64,000 nucleotides of DNA from Aldersonia sp. NBC_00410 (GCF_026342035.1 NZ_JAPENM010000004.1:372001-436000); one strand, 5' to 3'; positions 50,074 to 59,041 are shown, counted from the first letter of the stretch. Numbers and translations are program-made. Notes: generated by a model from the sequence alone, not told the origin.

Positions 50074-50319
50074 TCAAGCGCCCGCCTGCGGCTGCCCGGA
50101 ACCGTCGGCCGACCGACACTTGCGCCGATGGCTGGTGTCGCAGAGCGGATAGGTTCGGCTGCGCCGGCAGACGCACAGCGCGACGACGAAGCGGTCCGAG
50201 GACACCACCGACCCGTCGGGGAGCTCGATGTCGACCGGACCGTCGATCAGCACGGGGCCAGCCTTGACGGGTCGCACCCGCCGCCCGGTCGGTTCGGCAC
50301 TATCTCGGTTGGGGGCCAT
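50074..50319 (-). CDS. CDGSH-type iron-sulfur protein (variant CDTSH)
   Basis: An 81-residue protein from ATG 50319. The 2Fe-2S ligand set is C49, C51, C60 and H64 in CVCRRSRTYPLCDTSH, matching CxCx2(S/T)x3PxCDGxH except that Gly is replaced by Thr. It is followed by a basic stretch RRKCRS. CDGSH proteins transfer electrons or clusters. An alternative start at 50427 (MNGCPHADATN) with GGAAG upstream would add 36 residues including one Cys and one His. It is convergent with the iron-containing redox enzyme. Confidence 0.82.
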   Translation of the reverse strand: MAPNRDSAEPTGRRVRPVKAGPVLIDGPVDIELPDGSVVSSDRFVVALCVCRRSRTYPLCDTSHRRKCRSADGSGQPQAGA

Positions 50320-50482
50320 GGAACCCCAAGTACCCGCCGGACCAGCACTGAAACCCGGCCCCGATTCCTTCGTCAGCGGTCGGACGGGCCCGGGGTTTGT
50401 CGCGTCCGCGTGCGGGCACCCATTCATCGTGACTTCCGCGTAGCCAGAGCAGCGAAACCACACGGAAAAGGAGTTCGATCAC

Positions 50483-51046
50483 ATGAGTCGTCACCAGTCC
50501 CTGCAGGACCACACCGTCGCCATCCTCGCGACCGATGGGGTGGAGCAGGTGGAACTCACCGCGCCACGATCGGCAGTCGAAGCTGCCGGCGCGCGAACCG
50601 TGTTGGTGTCCTTGGAATCCGGCGAGATTCAAGCGATGAACAAAGACACGGAGAAAGCAGACAGCTTTCCGGTCGACCGGACGGTAACCGAGGTCTCGAT
50701 CGAGGACTTCGACGCGCTGATTCTGCCCGGCGGCACCACCAATCCGGACAAGCTTCGTCAGAACGCCGACGCGGTCCGGTTCGTGCGGGAGTTCGTGCAT
50801 GCGCGCAAACCGGTCGGCGTGATCTGCCATGGACCGTGGACGCTCGTCGAAGCCGACGTCGTGCGCGGGCGCACGTTGACCGCGTATCCCAGTGTGCGCA
50901 CCGATATTCGCAATGCGGGCGGCACCGTCGTCGATGAGGAGGTCGTGGTCGACGGCCCGCTGGTATCCAGCCGGAACCCGCACGACCTCCCTGCGTTCTG
51001 CGCGAAGATCGTCGAAGTGTTCGCGAAGGCACCAGTGCGCAGCTGA
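50483..51046 (+). CDS. DJ-1/PfpI family protein
   Basis: A 187-residue protein. The nucleophile elbow VICHGPWTL has C115-H116, and E21 (GVEQVELT) is the acidic partner, as in PfpI/YhbO. Members are proposed glyoxalase/deglycase or chaperone-like stress proteins. AAGGAG precedes the ATG. It ends at a hairpin. Confidence 0.9.
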   Translation: MSRHQSLQDHTVAILATDGVEQVELTAPRSAVEAAGARTVLVSLESGEIQAMNKDTEKADSFPVDRTVTEVSIEDFDALILPGGTTNPDKLRQNADAVRFVREFVHARKPVGVICHGPWTLVEADVVRGRTLTAYPSVRTDIRNAGGTVVDEEVVVDGPLVSSRNPHDLPAFCAKIVEVFAKAPVRS

Positions 51047-51068
51047 GCAAGCGCCTTCGGACATGGAA

Positions 51069-51101
51069 GTGCCCCGGCGGCTCTCCCTTCCGCCGGGGCA
51101 C
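51069..51101. terminator. Hairpin after pfpI-type gene
   Basis: A perfect 12-bp stem GTGCCCCGGCGG with its complement and a 9-nt loop. No T-run follows, so it may be a weak or Rho-assisted terminator. It separates the accessory genes from ESX-4. Confidence 0.7.
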
Positions 51102-51196
51102 GTCTGGGGCGAGCTGGACGCGAGGTCCGCGCGTCGCCACAGGTCTCCTACGCGCCTCTCGGCGCGTGCAAGATCGTAGTTCAGGTCAGGCGGTCA

Positions 51197-51478
51197 TCAG
51201 ACCCAGGACGCCGCGTTCTTGTCCTCGGTACCCTGCATGTCCACGGTGCCGTCCTCGACGACCTTCGCGATCGTGTTCAGCACCTGGATCAGGTCGTTGT
51301 GGGCGCCGTCCCATTGCTGCTGAACCTGAAGGTAGGAATCACGCGCCTTGCCGTCCTCCCACGCGCTGGCGAGACGAGAGACGTAACCCTTCAGCTCGTC
51401 GTGAGTCTCGTTCAGCTTGCCGGCGTTGGAGTGGATGTCACTGGCCAGGGCCAGCATCTCCGGGAAGTTGTACTTCAT
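51197..51478 (-). CDS. esxT: WXG100-family protein, EsxT-like
   Basis: A 93-residue helical hairpin protein beginning MKYNFPEMLALASDIHSNAG. The turn reads SAWEDGKARD, so Trp and Gly are separated by two residues and not one. The end DKNAASWV resembles the C-terminus of EsxT. It follows the second WXG100 gene by 32 nt and probably forms a heterodimer with its product for secretion by the ESX-4 apparatus. The ATG at 51478 has AAGGAG upstream. Confidence 0.86.
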   Translation of the reverse strand: MKYNFPEMLALASDIHSNAGKLNETHDELKGYVSRLASAWEDGKARDSYLQVQQQWDGAHNDLIQVLNTIAKVVEDGTVDMQGTEDKNAASWV

Positions 51479-51510
51479 GAATCGCTCCTTGGGTGTGGGT
51501 CGCCGGGCGA

Positions 51511-51840
51511 CTAGAGGATGGTCGGGATGTCCAGCTGGCCCGAGGCACCGGCCGAGTGGATAGCGTCCTGGTTCGCCTGCTCGGTGCTGTCGTAGCCCTT
51601 GCCGTTCGCGCGAATCTGCTGCGAGATCGTGTCGAGCGACTGATGCAGGCGCTTCGACGCATCGTCGTAGCGGGTCATCAGACTCTGGAACTGGACACTC
51701 GCGCCGCCCTCCCAGAAGTTGCCCGCAGCGCCTTCGCACCGCGACTTCAGGCTACGGATGAGCCCGTCGAGCTGGCCGTTCACGGTCTCGACATGGTTGG
51801 CCGCGGCTTCCATCGCGGCGACATCGGTAGTGACTCCCAC
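51511..51840 (-). CDS. esxU: WXG100-family protein, EsxU-like
   Basis: A 109-residue helical hairpin protein. The turn motif is W43-E-G45 (NFWEGGASVQF) and the C-terminal YDSTE fits the YxxxD/E type VII export signal. It starts at GTG 51840 with AGGAG upstream. It is the upstream partner of esxT, ending 32 nt before it. With EccC just upstream the pair corresponds to Rv3445c/Rv3444c. Confidence 0.86.
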   Translation of the reverse strand: MGVTTDVAAMEAAANHVETVNGQLDGLIRSLKSRCEGAAGNFWEGGASVQFQSLMTRYDDASKRLHQSLDTISQQIRANGKGYDSTEQANQDAIHSAGASGQLDIPTIL

Positions 51841-51983
51841 CCTTGACTCCTATCATTCCGGTGCCGGCGCCCAGCAGGACGTCGCCGATTTCCATCCCTA
51901 CATCTGATTGGACGCGGCACACCACCCGATCGGTTCCCCCGATTGCAAGGAAGTTTTCCGGGCCGACTCACAGCGGTGCCGAC

Positions 51984-54900
51984 TCACAGCGGTGGCATCC
52001 ATGCGAACTGAACCAGCTCACTGCCGTTGCGGTTGACATAGGTGCCGCGTCCGGGCGGCATGGCGCTCGCCCGCACATTGCCCACCAGCGCACCCTCGTC
52101 GCGGCTGCCGCTCATCACGACGCCCGGCGTCACCAGGTCTCGTAGCCTGGCGATCACCGGTTCGTACAGCGCGCGCGCCGCACCACCCGATCGCCTGGCG
52201 ATGATCAGGTGGAACCCGAGATCCTTCGCGTGCGGCAGGTACTCGGCGAGTGGGGCGAGCGGATTGCCGGAGGACGTCGCCACCAAGTCGTAGTCGTCCA
52301 CCACGAGGAAGACGTCCGGTCCCGCCCACCAGGAGCGTTCGCGGAGCTTTCGCTGATCGACGTCGGGACCGGGCATGCGCTCGCGCAGGATGTCGACCAA
52401 CCCGCCGATCACCGGGGTGAGCTGGTCCGCGGAAGCGACGTACTTGACCACGTGCGGGGTTTCGATCGCCCCGAGCATCGTGCGGCGGTAGTCGGCGATG
52501 ATCAGCCGCGCCTGCATGTCCGTGTTCGAGGACACGATGCCTTCGCAAATGCCGCGCAGCAGCGTCGACTTGCCGCATTCGGTGTCGCCGAAGATCAGCA
52601 GGTGCGGCTGCTCGTCGAAGTTCAGATAGATCGGCGAGAGCTCGGACTCGTTGAGGCCGACCGGGATCTGCATGCACTTGCGGGTCCGGTCCACCCAGGA
52701 CGGCCATGCCCGGGCCGTCGCGACCATATCGTCGCGGGTGAGGCGGTCCGGCAGCATGCGCACCTGTGGCGCCTTGACCCCGCGGTCGCGCGCGGCGATC
52801 GTGGCGACGGCCGACACGACACCCGCGGTCAGGTTCGCGGGGTTGCCGTCGCCGTCGAGTCGCGGCAGCGCGGTCAACAGGTGCAGGCCCTCCTTGGTCA
52901 TACCGCGGCCCGGCCGTCCCTCGGGGACCAGCATGGCGAACTTGCGGCCGAGATCGGAGTCCGAGGGATCACCGAGGCGCAGCTCGATGCGGCTGCCGAG
53001 CTGATCCTTCATGGCCGGGCGCACCTCGCCCCAGCGGGCCGCAGCGATGACGACGTGCACGCCATAGGACAGGCCTTGGACGGCGAGGTTGATGATGGTC
53101 TGCTCGAGCGCCTCGAAATCCTGCCGGATACTGCCGTAGCCGTCGATGACGAGGAACGCGTCGCCGAACGGATCGTCCGCGAGCCCCGTCTGGTCGCCGG
53201 CCTCGTCACCCTCGGCGCGGAGCCGGCGGAAGTCCGCCATGGACTCGATGCCGAGCCGGCGGAACGTCTCCTCGCGCCGCCGCACGATCGTGGTCATCTC
53301 GGCGACCGTGCGACGCACCCGGTCCGAATCGAGGCGGCCGGCAACCGAGCCGACATGCGGCAGCCCGGCCAGGCCGGCCAGCGTGCCGCCACCGAAATCG
53401 AGGCAGTAGAACTGCACCTGACGCGGCGAATGCGTTGCCGCCATCGACATGATCAGGCTGCGCAGCGCAGTGGACTTGCCGGACTGCGGACCACCGACGA
53501 TCGCGACATTGCCCTTGGCGCCGGACAGGTCGACGAACATCGGATCCCGACGTTGGTCGTACGGGCGGTCGATCAATCCGATCGGCGTGCGCAGGGTCGC
53601 CATGCCGGTCCGGAATTCGGTGAGCACCGAGCCGGGGACCAACTGGTCGATGCTCGGCGCGACGTCGAGCGGGTCGAGCCAGATCTTGTGCGCCGGACGG
53701 CCGTGGCCGCGCACCCGGTCGACGACCACCTGCAGGGTGGACGAACGTGTGTTCTCGGGCTCGGGCTCCGGACTGTCGGTCGGCTCGGGCGCAGGCAGCA
53801 GGAGCCGGTCCATCGCCACTGCGTGTGCGGGGAATTCCCGTGGCCGCGCGTCGACCTCCGTCTCGCCGATGCGGGAGACGCTGCGCGCGCCCCGGACCCC
53901 CACGTACGGCGCGGAGACGTAGGCGGCTTGGAAACGCTGGATCTGCGAGGCGTCGGACTTCAGGTAACCGGCGCCGGGGCTGGCCGGCAGGTGGTACGCA
54001 TCCGGCACACCGAGCACGGCGCGAGACTCGTTGGCGGAGAACGTCTTCAAACCGATCCGGTACGACAGGTGGCTGTCCAGCCCGCGTAGCTTGCCCTCGT
54101 CGAGTCGCTGGCTGGCCAGCAGCAGGTGCATCTGCAACGAACGGCCGAGGCGGCCGATCGCGACGAACAACTCCGCGAACTCGGGCTGCTGGGCGAGTAG
54201 CTCGGAAAACTCGTCGATGACCACGAACAGCGCAGGCAGCGGATCGAGTTCGGCACCCGCGGCGCGCGCCTTCTCGTAATCACCGACGTTGGCGAAGTTG
54301 CCGGCGGCACGCAGCAATTCCTGGCGGCGATTCATCTCACCGGCGAGCGCGTCGCGCATCCGGTCGACGAGCGCGGCCTCTTCCTCGAGGTTGGTGATCA
54401 CCGCGGAGACGTGCGGTGCGGTGTCGAGGCCCAGGAAGGTCGCGCCGCCCTTGAAGTCGACGAGCACGAAATTCAACTGGTCCGGCGAGTGAGTCGCCAA
54501 CATGCCGAGCACCAGTGTCCGCAGGAATTCGGATTTACCGGAACCGGTTGCGCCGATGCACAACCCGTGCGGGCCCATCCCGTTCTCGGCGGCCTCCTTG
54601 ATGTCCAGCTCGACCGGAACACCATCGGGTCCAAGGCCGATCGGCACGCGCAACCGCTCCCGGCCGTGCCGTGGACGCCAGGCATGTTCCGGGTTGAACG
54701 AGCCGACATCGCCGATCCCGATCAGATTGGTCCAGTTGGTGAGATCGTCGCCGGCGTCGGTCACCCGATCCTCGATGTGTGCGGCGGCGACGCGGAACGG
54801 CGCAAGCCGGCGGGCCAGCTGCTGTGCCTCCTGCACGCCGATCCGATCGGCCTGCGCGATCTTCTCCAGCCCTGCCGCACTGCGGGCGAACAGCTCACCA

Positions 54901-55997
54901 TTCTCGATCACCAACGGGAGTCCACGCGCGGTGAGCCGCGGTGCGTATCCGCACAGATCGAACATGGTCACCGAATCGACGCCGCCGGCACTGACCAGAT
55001 CGCCCTCGCCGTCGGTGTCGAGAATGCCGCCGTCGACGACGACGACGAGCTGCGCCACACCGGCCTGCGCAGGTGCGGTGCGGGCGAACTTGTTGCGGGT
55101 CAACAACAGGCTGCGCAACGCGGAATCCAGCTCGAGGATCGAGCCGTAGAACATGCGCTGCGAGCCGACGCCGTCCTGGGAGTCGGGGTGCTGCGCATGC
55201 GGCAGCCACTTGACCCACTCCCACTGATCGGCGGTATCCGGCCCGCACACCACGGCAACCTGCAGCTGATCGGGGCCGTGGAACATGCACATCTGGGCGA
55301 GCATCGAGCGGACCAACGCCCGCGCGTCCGTTCGGTCGCCGTCGAAGCCGATCGCGGCGAAACCGCGCAGCGAGACGGCAAGCGGCATCTCGACAACCGA
55401 GTGCGCGCGCACGAAGCGGCGCAGCGCAACGGCGGCAACGGGTTCGAGTTCCTCGACCGGTCCGGTCTCCGGCGCAATCAGCCTGGTGGCGAGACCTTGC
55501 GGGCCCACGCCGATCCGCACGTGGCAGTAATCGGGGTCGCCGACGCGGCGCTCCCACATCCGTCGGGTGCCGACCAGCGTCCAGATCGGCCCCGGTGCGG
55601 GATGACTCCAGCTCAGCGCGGCGTGCTGGCGTTCCCGCGTGTCGTGCACGTCGTCGCGCAACTGGTCCAGATAACGCAGGTAGTCCTTGCGGTCCTCGTT
55701 CGCCTCGGCCGGCCGCGGCGCACCGCTGCGCCCCTGGCCGGCGAACATGCCGACCATCGAAAACACCATCATCGCCGGGAACATCAGGCTCATCGGATTC
55801 GCGCCGAAACCACCGGAGGTGAACAGCATCGCCATCATGCCGACCATCGCGACAACCATGACGACCGGCAACAGCTTGGAGAGCAGGTTTCCCGGTACGA
55901 CCCGGGGGATCTCGGGCGGCGGCTGCAGCGTCACTTCCCCGCCCGGCGTACGCGGCATTTCACGACGCGCCTTGCGCTGAAATCGCACAGTGCTCAT
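51984..55997 (-). CDS. eccC4: Type VII secretion ATPase EccC (ESX-4)
   Basis: A 1,337-residue membrane ATPase that powers ESX secretion. Two transmembrane helices (about 37-60 and 66-87) precede three FtsK/SpoIIIE-type ATPase domains. Walker A motifs are GATGSGKS (482-489), GGPQSGKS (about 835) and GDTECGKS (about 1135). The single-chain form with all three domains is the ESX-4 style. The third domain receives the WXG substrates. The ATG at 55997 (MSTVRFQRKARREMP) is chosen. A promoter-like GGTAGATTG lies 38 nt upstream, shared in sequence and spacing with the next gene. Confidence 0.95.
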   Translation of the reverse strand: MSTVRFQRKARREMPRTPGGEVTLQPPPEIPRVVPGNLLSKLLPVVMVVAMVGMMAMLFTSGGFGANPMSLMFPAMMVFSMVGMFAGQGRSGAPRPAEANEDRKDYLRYLDQLRDDVHDTRERQHAALSWSHPAPGPIWTLVGTRRMWERRVGDPDYCHVRIGVGPQGLATRLIAPETGPVEELEPVAAVALRRFVRAHSVVEMPLAVSLRGFAAIGFDGDRTDARALVRSMLAQMCMFHGPDQLQVAVVCGPDTADQWEWVKWLPHAQHPDSQDGVGSQRMFYGSILELDSALRSLLLTRNKFARTAPAQAGVAQLVVVVDGGILDTDGEGDLVSAGGVDSVTMFDLCGYAPRLTARGLPLVIENGELFARSAAGLEKIAQADRIGVQEAQQLARRLAPFRVAAAHIEDRVTDAGDDLTNWTNLIGIGDVGSFNPEHAWRPRHGRERLRVPIGLGPDGVPVELDIKEAAENGMGPHGLCIGATGSGKSEFLRTLVLGMLATHSPDQLNFVLVDFKGGATFLGLDTAPHVSAVITNLEEEAALVDRMRDALAGEMNRRQELLRAAGNFANVGDYEKARAAGAELDPLPALFVVIDEFSELLAQQPEFAELFVAIGRLGRSLQMHLLLASQRLDEGKLRGLDSHLSYRIGLKTFSANESRAVLGVPDAYHLPASPGAGYLKSDASQIQRFQAAYVSAPYVGVRGARSVSRIGETEVDARPREFPAHAVAMDRLLLPAPEPTDSPEPEPENTRSSTLQVVVDRVRGHGRPAHKIWLDPLDVAPSIDQLVPGSVLTEFRTGMATLRTPIGLIDRPYDQRRDPMFVDLSGAKGNVAIVGGPQSGKSTALRSLIMSMAATHSPRQVQFYCLDFGGGTLAGLAGLPHVGSVAGRLDSDRVRRTVAEMTTIVRRREETFRRLGIESMADFRRLRAEGDEAGDQTGLADDPFGDAFLVIDGYGSIRQDFEALEQTIINLAVQGLSYGVHVVIAAARWGEVRPAMKDQLGSRIELRLGDPSDSDLGRKFAMLVPEGRPGRGMTKEGLHLLTALPRLDGDGNPANLTAGVVSAVATIAARDRGVKAPQVRMLPDRLTRDDMVATARAWPSWVDRTRKCMQIPVGLNESELSPIYLNFDEQPHLLIFGDTECGKSTLLRGICEGIVSSNTDMQARLIIADYRRTMLGAIETPHVVKYVASADQLTPVIGGLVDILRERMPGPDVDQRKLRERSWWAGPDVFLVVDDYDLVATSSGNPLAPLAEYLPHAKDLGFHLIIARRSGGAARALYEPVIARLRDLVTPGVVMSGSRDEGALVGNVRASAMPPGRGTYVNRNGSELVQFAWMPPL

Positions 55998-56034
55998 GCG
56001 AGAACTCCCCCTGATAGACCTGCCCCGGGACGAC

Positions 56035-56040
56035 AATCTA
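56035..56040 (-). promoter_or_regulatory. -10-like TAGATT upstream of eccC4
   Basis: On the minus strand GGTAGATTG lies 38 nt before the eccC4 ATG, followed by a CGGGG and then CAGGGGG. The same elements precede the type VII-associated gene at nearly the same distances. Confidence 0.5.
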
Positions 56041-56103
56041 CCTTGCTGCTCCGACAGAGCTTGAATTCGTCTCGTCCTCGGCTACCGCGCGCGTGCGCCA
56101 GGA

Positions 56104-57432
56104 TCAGCCGTCCGGAGTGATGACCAGGCTGCGCACCACCTTCTCGCAGACCGGCTCGATCACCTGCCAACCGTCGATCGGGTTCTGACAACCGATGCTG
56201 ACCTGCAGTTCCTGCTCGACCACGACGTGCCAGCGGACCTCGGATGCCGCACTCGGCGTCTCCCGGTAGGACACCCCGGGACGCCCCGCGAACACAACGT
56301 CGCGCTGCAGATCGCCGAACGGTCCGTCGGTTCCGCGTTCGGCGATCTTGTCCGCAAGTGCGGACGCGACCTCGTCGTAGCCGAGGCCCGGGTCGATCGC
56401 ATTCTGGATGACGATGATCCGTTCAGGCGTGCCGTCGGCGGGCACCAACTCCAGCCTGCCGGGCCGCTGCGGATCCACAGGGCGGGCCGTCCAGCCCGGC
56501 GGCGCGACGAACTCCACCCGGCCGTTCTCGAACGCCACGTCGCCGGCGGGTGGCGGAACCGGGCTCGACACAACCGAATTCGCCGACGCTGTCGCTTGCT
56601 CGTCGCCGAGCGATTCGACACCGAGCCACCACCAGAGCCCGCCCCCGGCGGCCGCTCCGAGCAGTACCGCGCCAAGCACCAGAGGCCGCATCCGGCTTCG
56701 CTGGATCTCCCCTTCCGGATGATCGGCTGCCGGCGGACAAATCTCGCGCGGCGACAACACCCGCGCGCGACCCGCGCGGGGACCCGAACGCGCCAGCGCG
56801 GCGAGCAACGGTTCGAGGGCGGCCGGGTTCTCGTCCGCGACGACGACCACCTCGTCCACCGCGCGGCCCGTGGCCACCCGCTCCGCCATGGCGACGATGG
56901 TGGCGAGCGGTTCGACGGGTGTCGGCTCGGCCGGGTCACGCACCCGCAGATCGTCGGCGCCGACGGTCGGTTCGCGCTCACAGGCGACGACTTCGGCCCC
57001 GTCCAGTGCGGGGTTGACATAACTCACCGTGGTGGCGAGCCGCTCGAGTTCGACGACAACGAGTCGGACCCCGCGCGCCACGCCGCCGGTCTCGTCGACC
57101 GCGACCGCCGCGGCGACCCCTGCGGGCATCATCGCCACCACCGCCCCTCGCCCGCCGAGCAGGTCGGCAAGTCGGTCGCGACGAGGTCCGGCCCAATGCG
57201 AAGGGAAGCAGGCGACGATCCGTGCCGCCGACAGCCGGTCGACCAGATCGCCGATGGCAGTGGCGCCGGAATCGGCAGTTGCCGACCCCTCGCCTTCGGC
57301 GTCGGTCGCCTGTGGGCCGCCTTCGGCGTCGGTCGCCCGTGGGCCGCCTTCGGCGTCGGTCAGGACGCCGTCGCGCCACACCCGCGCCCACACCGCGTCG
57401 GTGCCGACGCACAGCGAAGCGACCACGGTCAT
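56104..57432 (-). CDS. Type VII secretion-associated membrane protein (Rv3446c-like)
   Basis: A 442-residue protein. A cytoplasmic domain (about 1-240) resembles a degenerate actin-fold sensor, with VVASLCVGTDAVWARVWR and VVVVADENPAALEPLLAAL. One transmembrane helix (about 255-275, ending WWWLG) leads to an exterior domain (about 290-442) with PPGWTARPVDPQRPG and two cysteines, IGCQNPIDGW and PVCEKV. This matches the type VII secretion-associated protein family found in ESX-4 loci. Near the N-terminus it has tandem repeats of TDAEGGP. The ATG at 57432 is chosen. In M. tuberculosis the gene lies on the other side of eccC4, as I recall. Confidence 0.85.
   Translation of the reverse strand: MTVVASLCVGTDAVWARVWRDGVLTDAEGGPRATDAEGGPQATDAEGEGSATADSGATAIGDLVDRLSAARIVACFPSHWAGPRRDRLADLLGGRGAVVAMMPAGVAAAVAVDETGGVARGVRLVVVELERLATTVSYVNPALDGAEVVACEREPTVGADDLRVRDPAEPTPVEPLATIVAMAERVATGRAVDEVVVVADENPAALEPLLAALARSGPRAGRARVLSPREICPPAADHPEGEIQRSRMRPLVLGAVLLGAAAGGGLWWWLGVESLGDEQATASANSVVSSPVPPPAGDVAFENGRVEFVAPPGWTARPVDPQRPGRLELVPADGTPERIIVIQNAIDPGLGYDEVASALADKIAERGTDGPFGDLQRDVVFAGRPGVSYRETPSAASEVRWHVVVEQELQVSIGCQNPIDGWQVIEPVCEKVVRSLVITPDG
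57292..57363. repeat. 27-bp tandem repeat in the type VII-associated gene
   Basis: Two 27-bp units (57292-57318, 57319-57345; one mismatch) and a partial third. They keep the frame and encode the TDAEGGP-type repeat near the N-terminus. Confidence 0.85.
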
Positions 57433-57468
57433 GGCCTGGACCCCCTGAATCAACTAATCCCCGCGGCC

Positions 57469-57474
57469 AATCTA
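57469..57474 (-). promoter_or_regulatory. -10-like TAGATT upstream of the type VII-associated gene
   Basis: GGTAGATTG on the minus strand, 37 nt before the ATG at 57432, with CTGACC (minus strand) 16 nt further upstream as a possible -35. That CTGACC is the reverse complement of the GGTCAG used by the divergent eccD promoter. Confidence 0.5.
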
Positions 57475-57490
57475 CCTCGTCCTACCTGCT

Positions 57491-57522
57491 GGTCAGCCGC
57501 GATGCGGGGCGTGCCGTACAGT
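57491..57522 (+). promoter_or_regulatory. Promoter-like pair upstream of eccD4
   Basis: GGTCAGC (57491-57497), 19 nt, TACAGT (57517-57522). The same boxes with a 20-nt spacer precede eccE4. The leader is about 70 nt, ending in GGGGGGAAAGCA before the GTG. Confidence 0.55.
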
Positions 57523-57592
57523 GGCGGGGAATTTTCGCTGCCGGACGCGGGTCAGGGGCCCCGGGTCACCAATCAATGCTGGGGGGAAAGCA

Positions 57593-59041
57593 GTGACGCA
57601 CGCGAGTTTGTCGACGCAGGACCATACATCGCACGCCGCGGTCAGGGCGCCGGAGCTGTGTCGGCTGACCATCGTCGCGCAGCGCACGCAGGTCGATCTG
57701 GCGCTGCCCGCGGAAGTTCCGGTCGCGCTGCTGATTCCCGGCATCGTCGATCTGATCGCCGCCCACGGACGCAGCAACGAGTTCGACGACGTCGTCGAAC
57801 AGAGCGAACCGTCCGAGTGGGTACTCGCGCGGGTCGGCCAGTCCCCGCTGTCGGCGACGCTGAGCCTGAACGAGCACGGTGTGCGCGACGGTGAGTTGCT
57901 CATGCTCGAAAGCGCGCAGCACGGCGCGCCCCAGCCGCTCTTCGACGACATCATGTACAGCGTCGCCGCCGCCGGTGCCGACAGCTACCGCCGCTGGACC
58001 CCGGGTTCCGCGCGCCTGATGGGTTCCATTGCGGCAGTGATCGCGACGGTGGCCGGCTGCTTCGCGCTGATGTGGGACGCGCAGGCGGCCGACGACGTCA
58101 TCGGCGCGGTTGTCGCCGTGGTGCTGACGGTGCTGTTCGTGACCGCGGGCTCGGTGGTCGGGCGGGTGTATCACGACGCCGAGAGCGCGCTGGTGCTCTG
58201 CGGTTGCGCTCTACCGACGGCCGCTACCGCGGGCTTCCTCCTGGTACCCGGCCAGGTTTCGTGGGCGCACGCGCTGATGGGGACGGCGCTGACCGGTGCC
58301 ACCGCCGTCGTCGCACTACGCATGAGCACGGCCGGGCTGCGCGTGTTCACGGCGACGACAACCATGGCGGCGCTGCTCATTCCTGCCGAACTCGTCGGCA
58401 CCCTGACCAGCCAGTCGGTGCAGGCCATTGCCGCGGTACTCGCCGGCGTCGCGCTCGCGACAATCGCTCTCGCACCACGGATCTCGATGATGCTGGCCAA
58501 GCTGCCGCTGCCGGGTGTGCCCTCACCGGGCGCCGAACCGGGCGACGACGACGCAGCCGCGGCGCTGTCGTTCACCGCACTGCGCGAACGGGCCGCGAAC
58601 GCACGACGATTCATGTCCGGGATCATCATCGGCGCGACGATCCTCACCGCCTGTGCCGCCATCGTGACGGCGGAAACCGGTGGCGGCCGGGTCGATTGGC
58701 CCGCAACGGCGCTCGCCGCAACCTGCGCTGCCGTGTTGATGTTCCGAGGCCGCACCTACGCAGGCGCCGAGCAGGCGTTCACGTTGATCGCGGGCGGCTT
58801 CGCAATCCTGGTTGGGCTGCTGATCGGCGCCGGCGTCACCGCGGAGGCTCCGTTGGCGGTGTTCGGTGCCGCGATGGGGGTGGCGCTGTTTGCGCTGCTG
58901 CTCGGCATCGTGGCACCGAACGAGACGTTCTCGCCGCCGCTGCGCCGCGCCGCCGAGATTGCCGAATATGCTTGTGCCGCAGCCGTTATTCCGTTGGTCT
59001 GTTGGGTCGCCGAACTCTACGCCCTCGTCCGCGGGCTGTGA
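57593..59041 (+). CDS. eccD4: Type VII secretion membrane channel EccD (ESX-4)
   Basis: A 482-residue protein with an N-terminal ubiquitin-like (YukD) domain (about 15-105, LCRLTIVAQRTQVDLALPAE) and about eleven transmembrane helices from residue 140 on. EccD dimers line the ESX inner membrane core. The GTG at 57593 is preceded by GGGGGGAAA. Its stop overlaps the mycP GTG in a GTGA, so the two are coupled. Confidence 0.94.
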   Translation: MTHASLSTQDHTSHAAVRAPELCRLTIVAQRTQVDLALPAEVPVALLIPGIVDLIAAHGRSNEFDDVVEQSEPSEWVLARVGQSPLSATLSLNEHGVRDGELLMLESAQHGAPQPLFDDIMYSVAAAGADSYRRWTPGSARLMGSIAAVIATVAGCFALMWDAQAADDVIGAVVAVVLTVLFVTAGSVVGRVYHDAESALVLCGCALPTAATAGFLLVPGQVSWAHALMGTALTGATAVVALRMSTAGLRVFTATTTMAALLIPAELVGTLTSQSVQAIAAVLAGVALATIALAPRISMMLAKLPLPGVPSPGAEPGDDDAAAALSFTALRERAANARRFMSGIIIGATILTACAAIVTAETGGGRVDWPATALAATCAAVLMFRGRTYAGAEQAFTLIAGGFAILVGLLIGAGVTAEAPLAVFGAAMGVALFALLLGIVAPNETFSPPLRRAAEIAEYACAAAVIPLVCWVAELYALVRGL

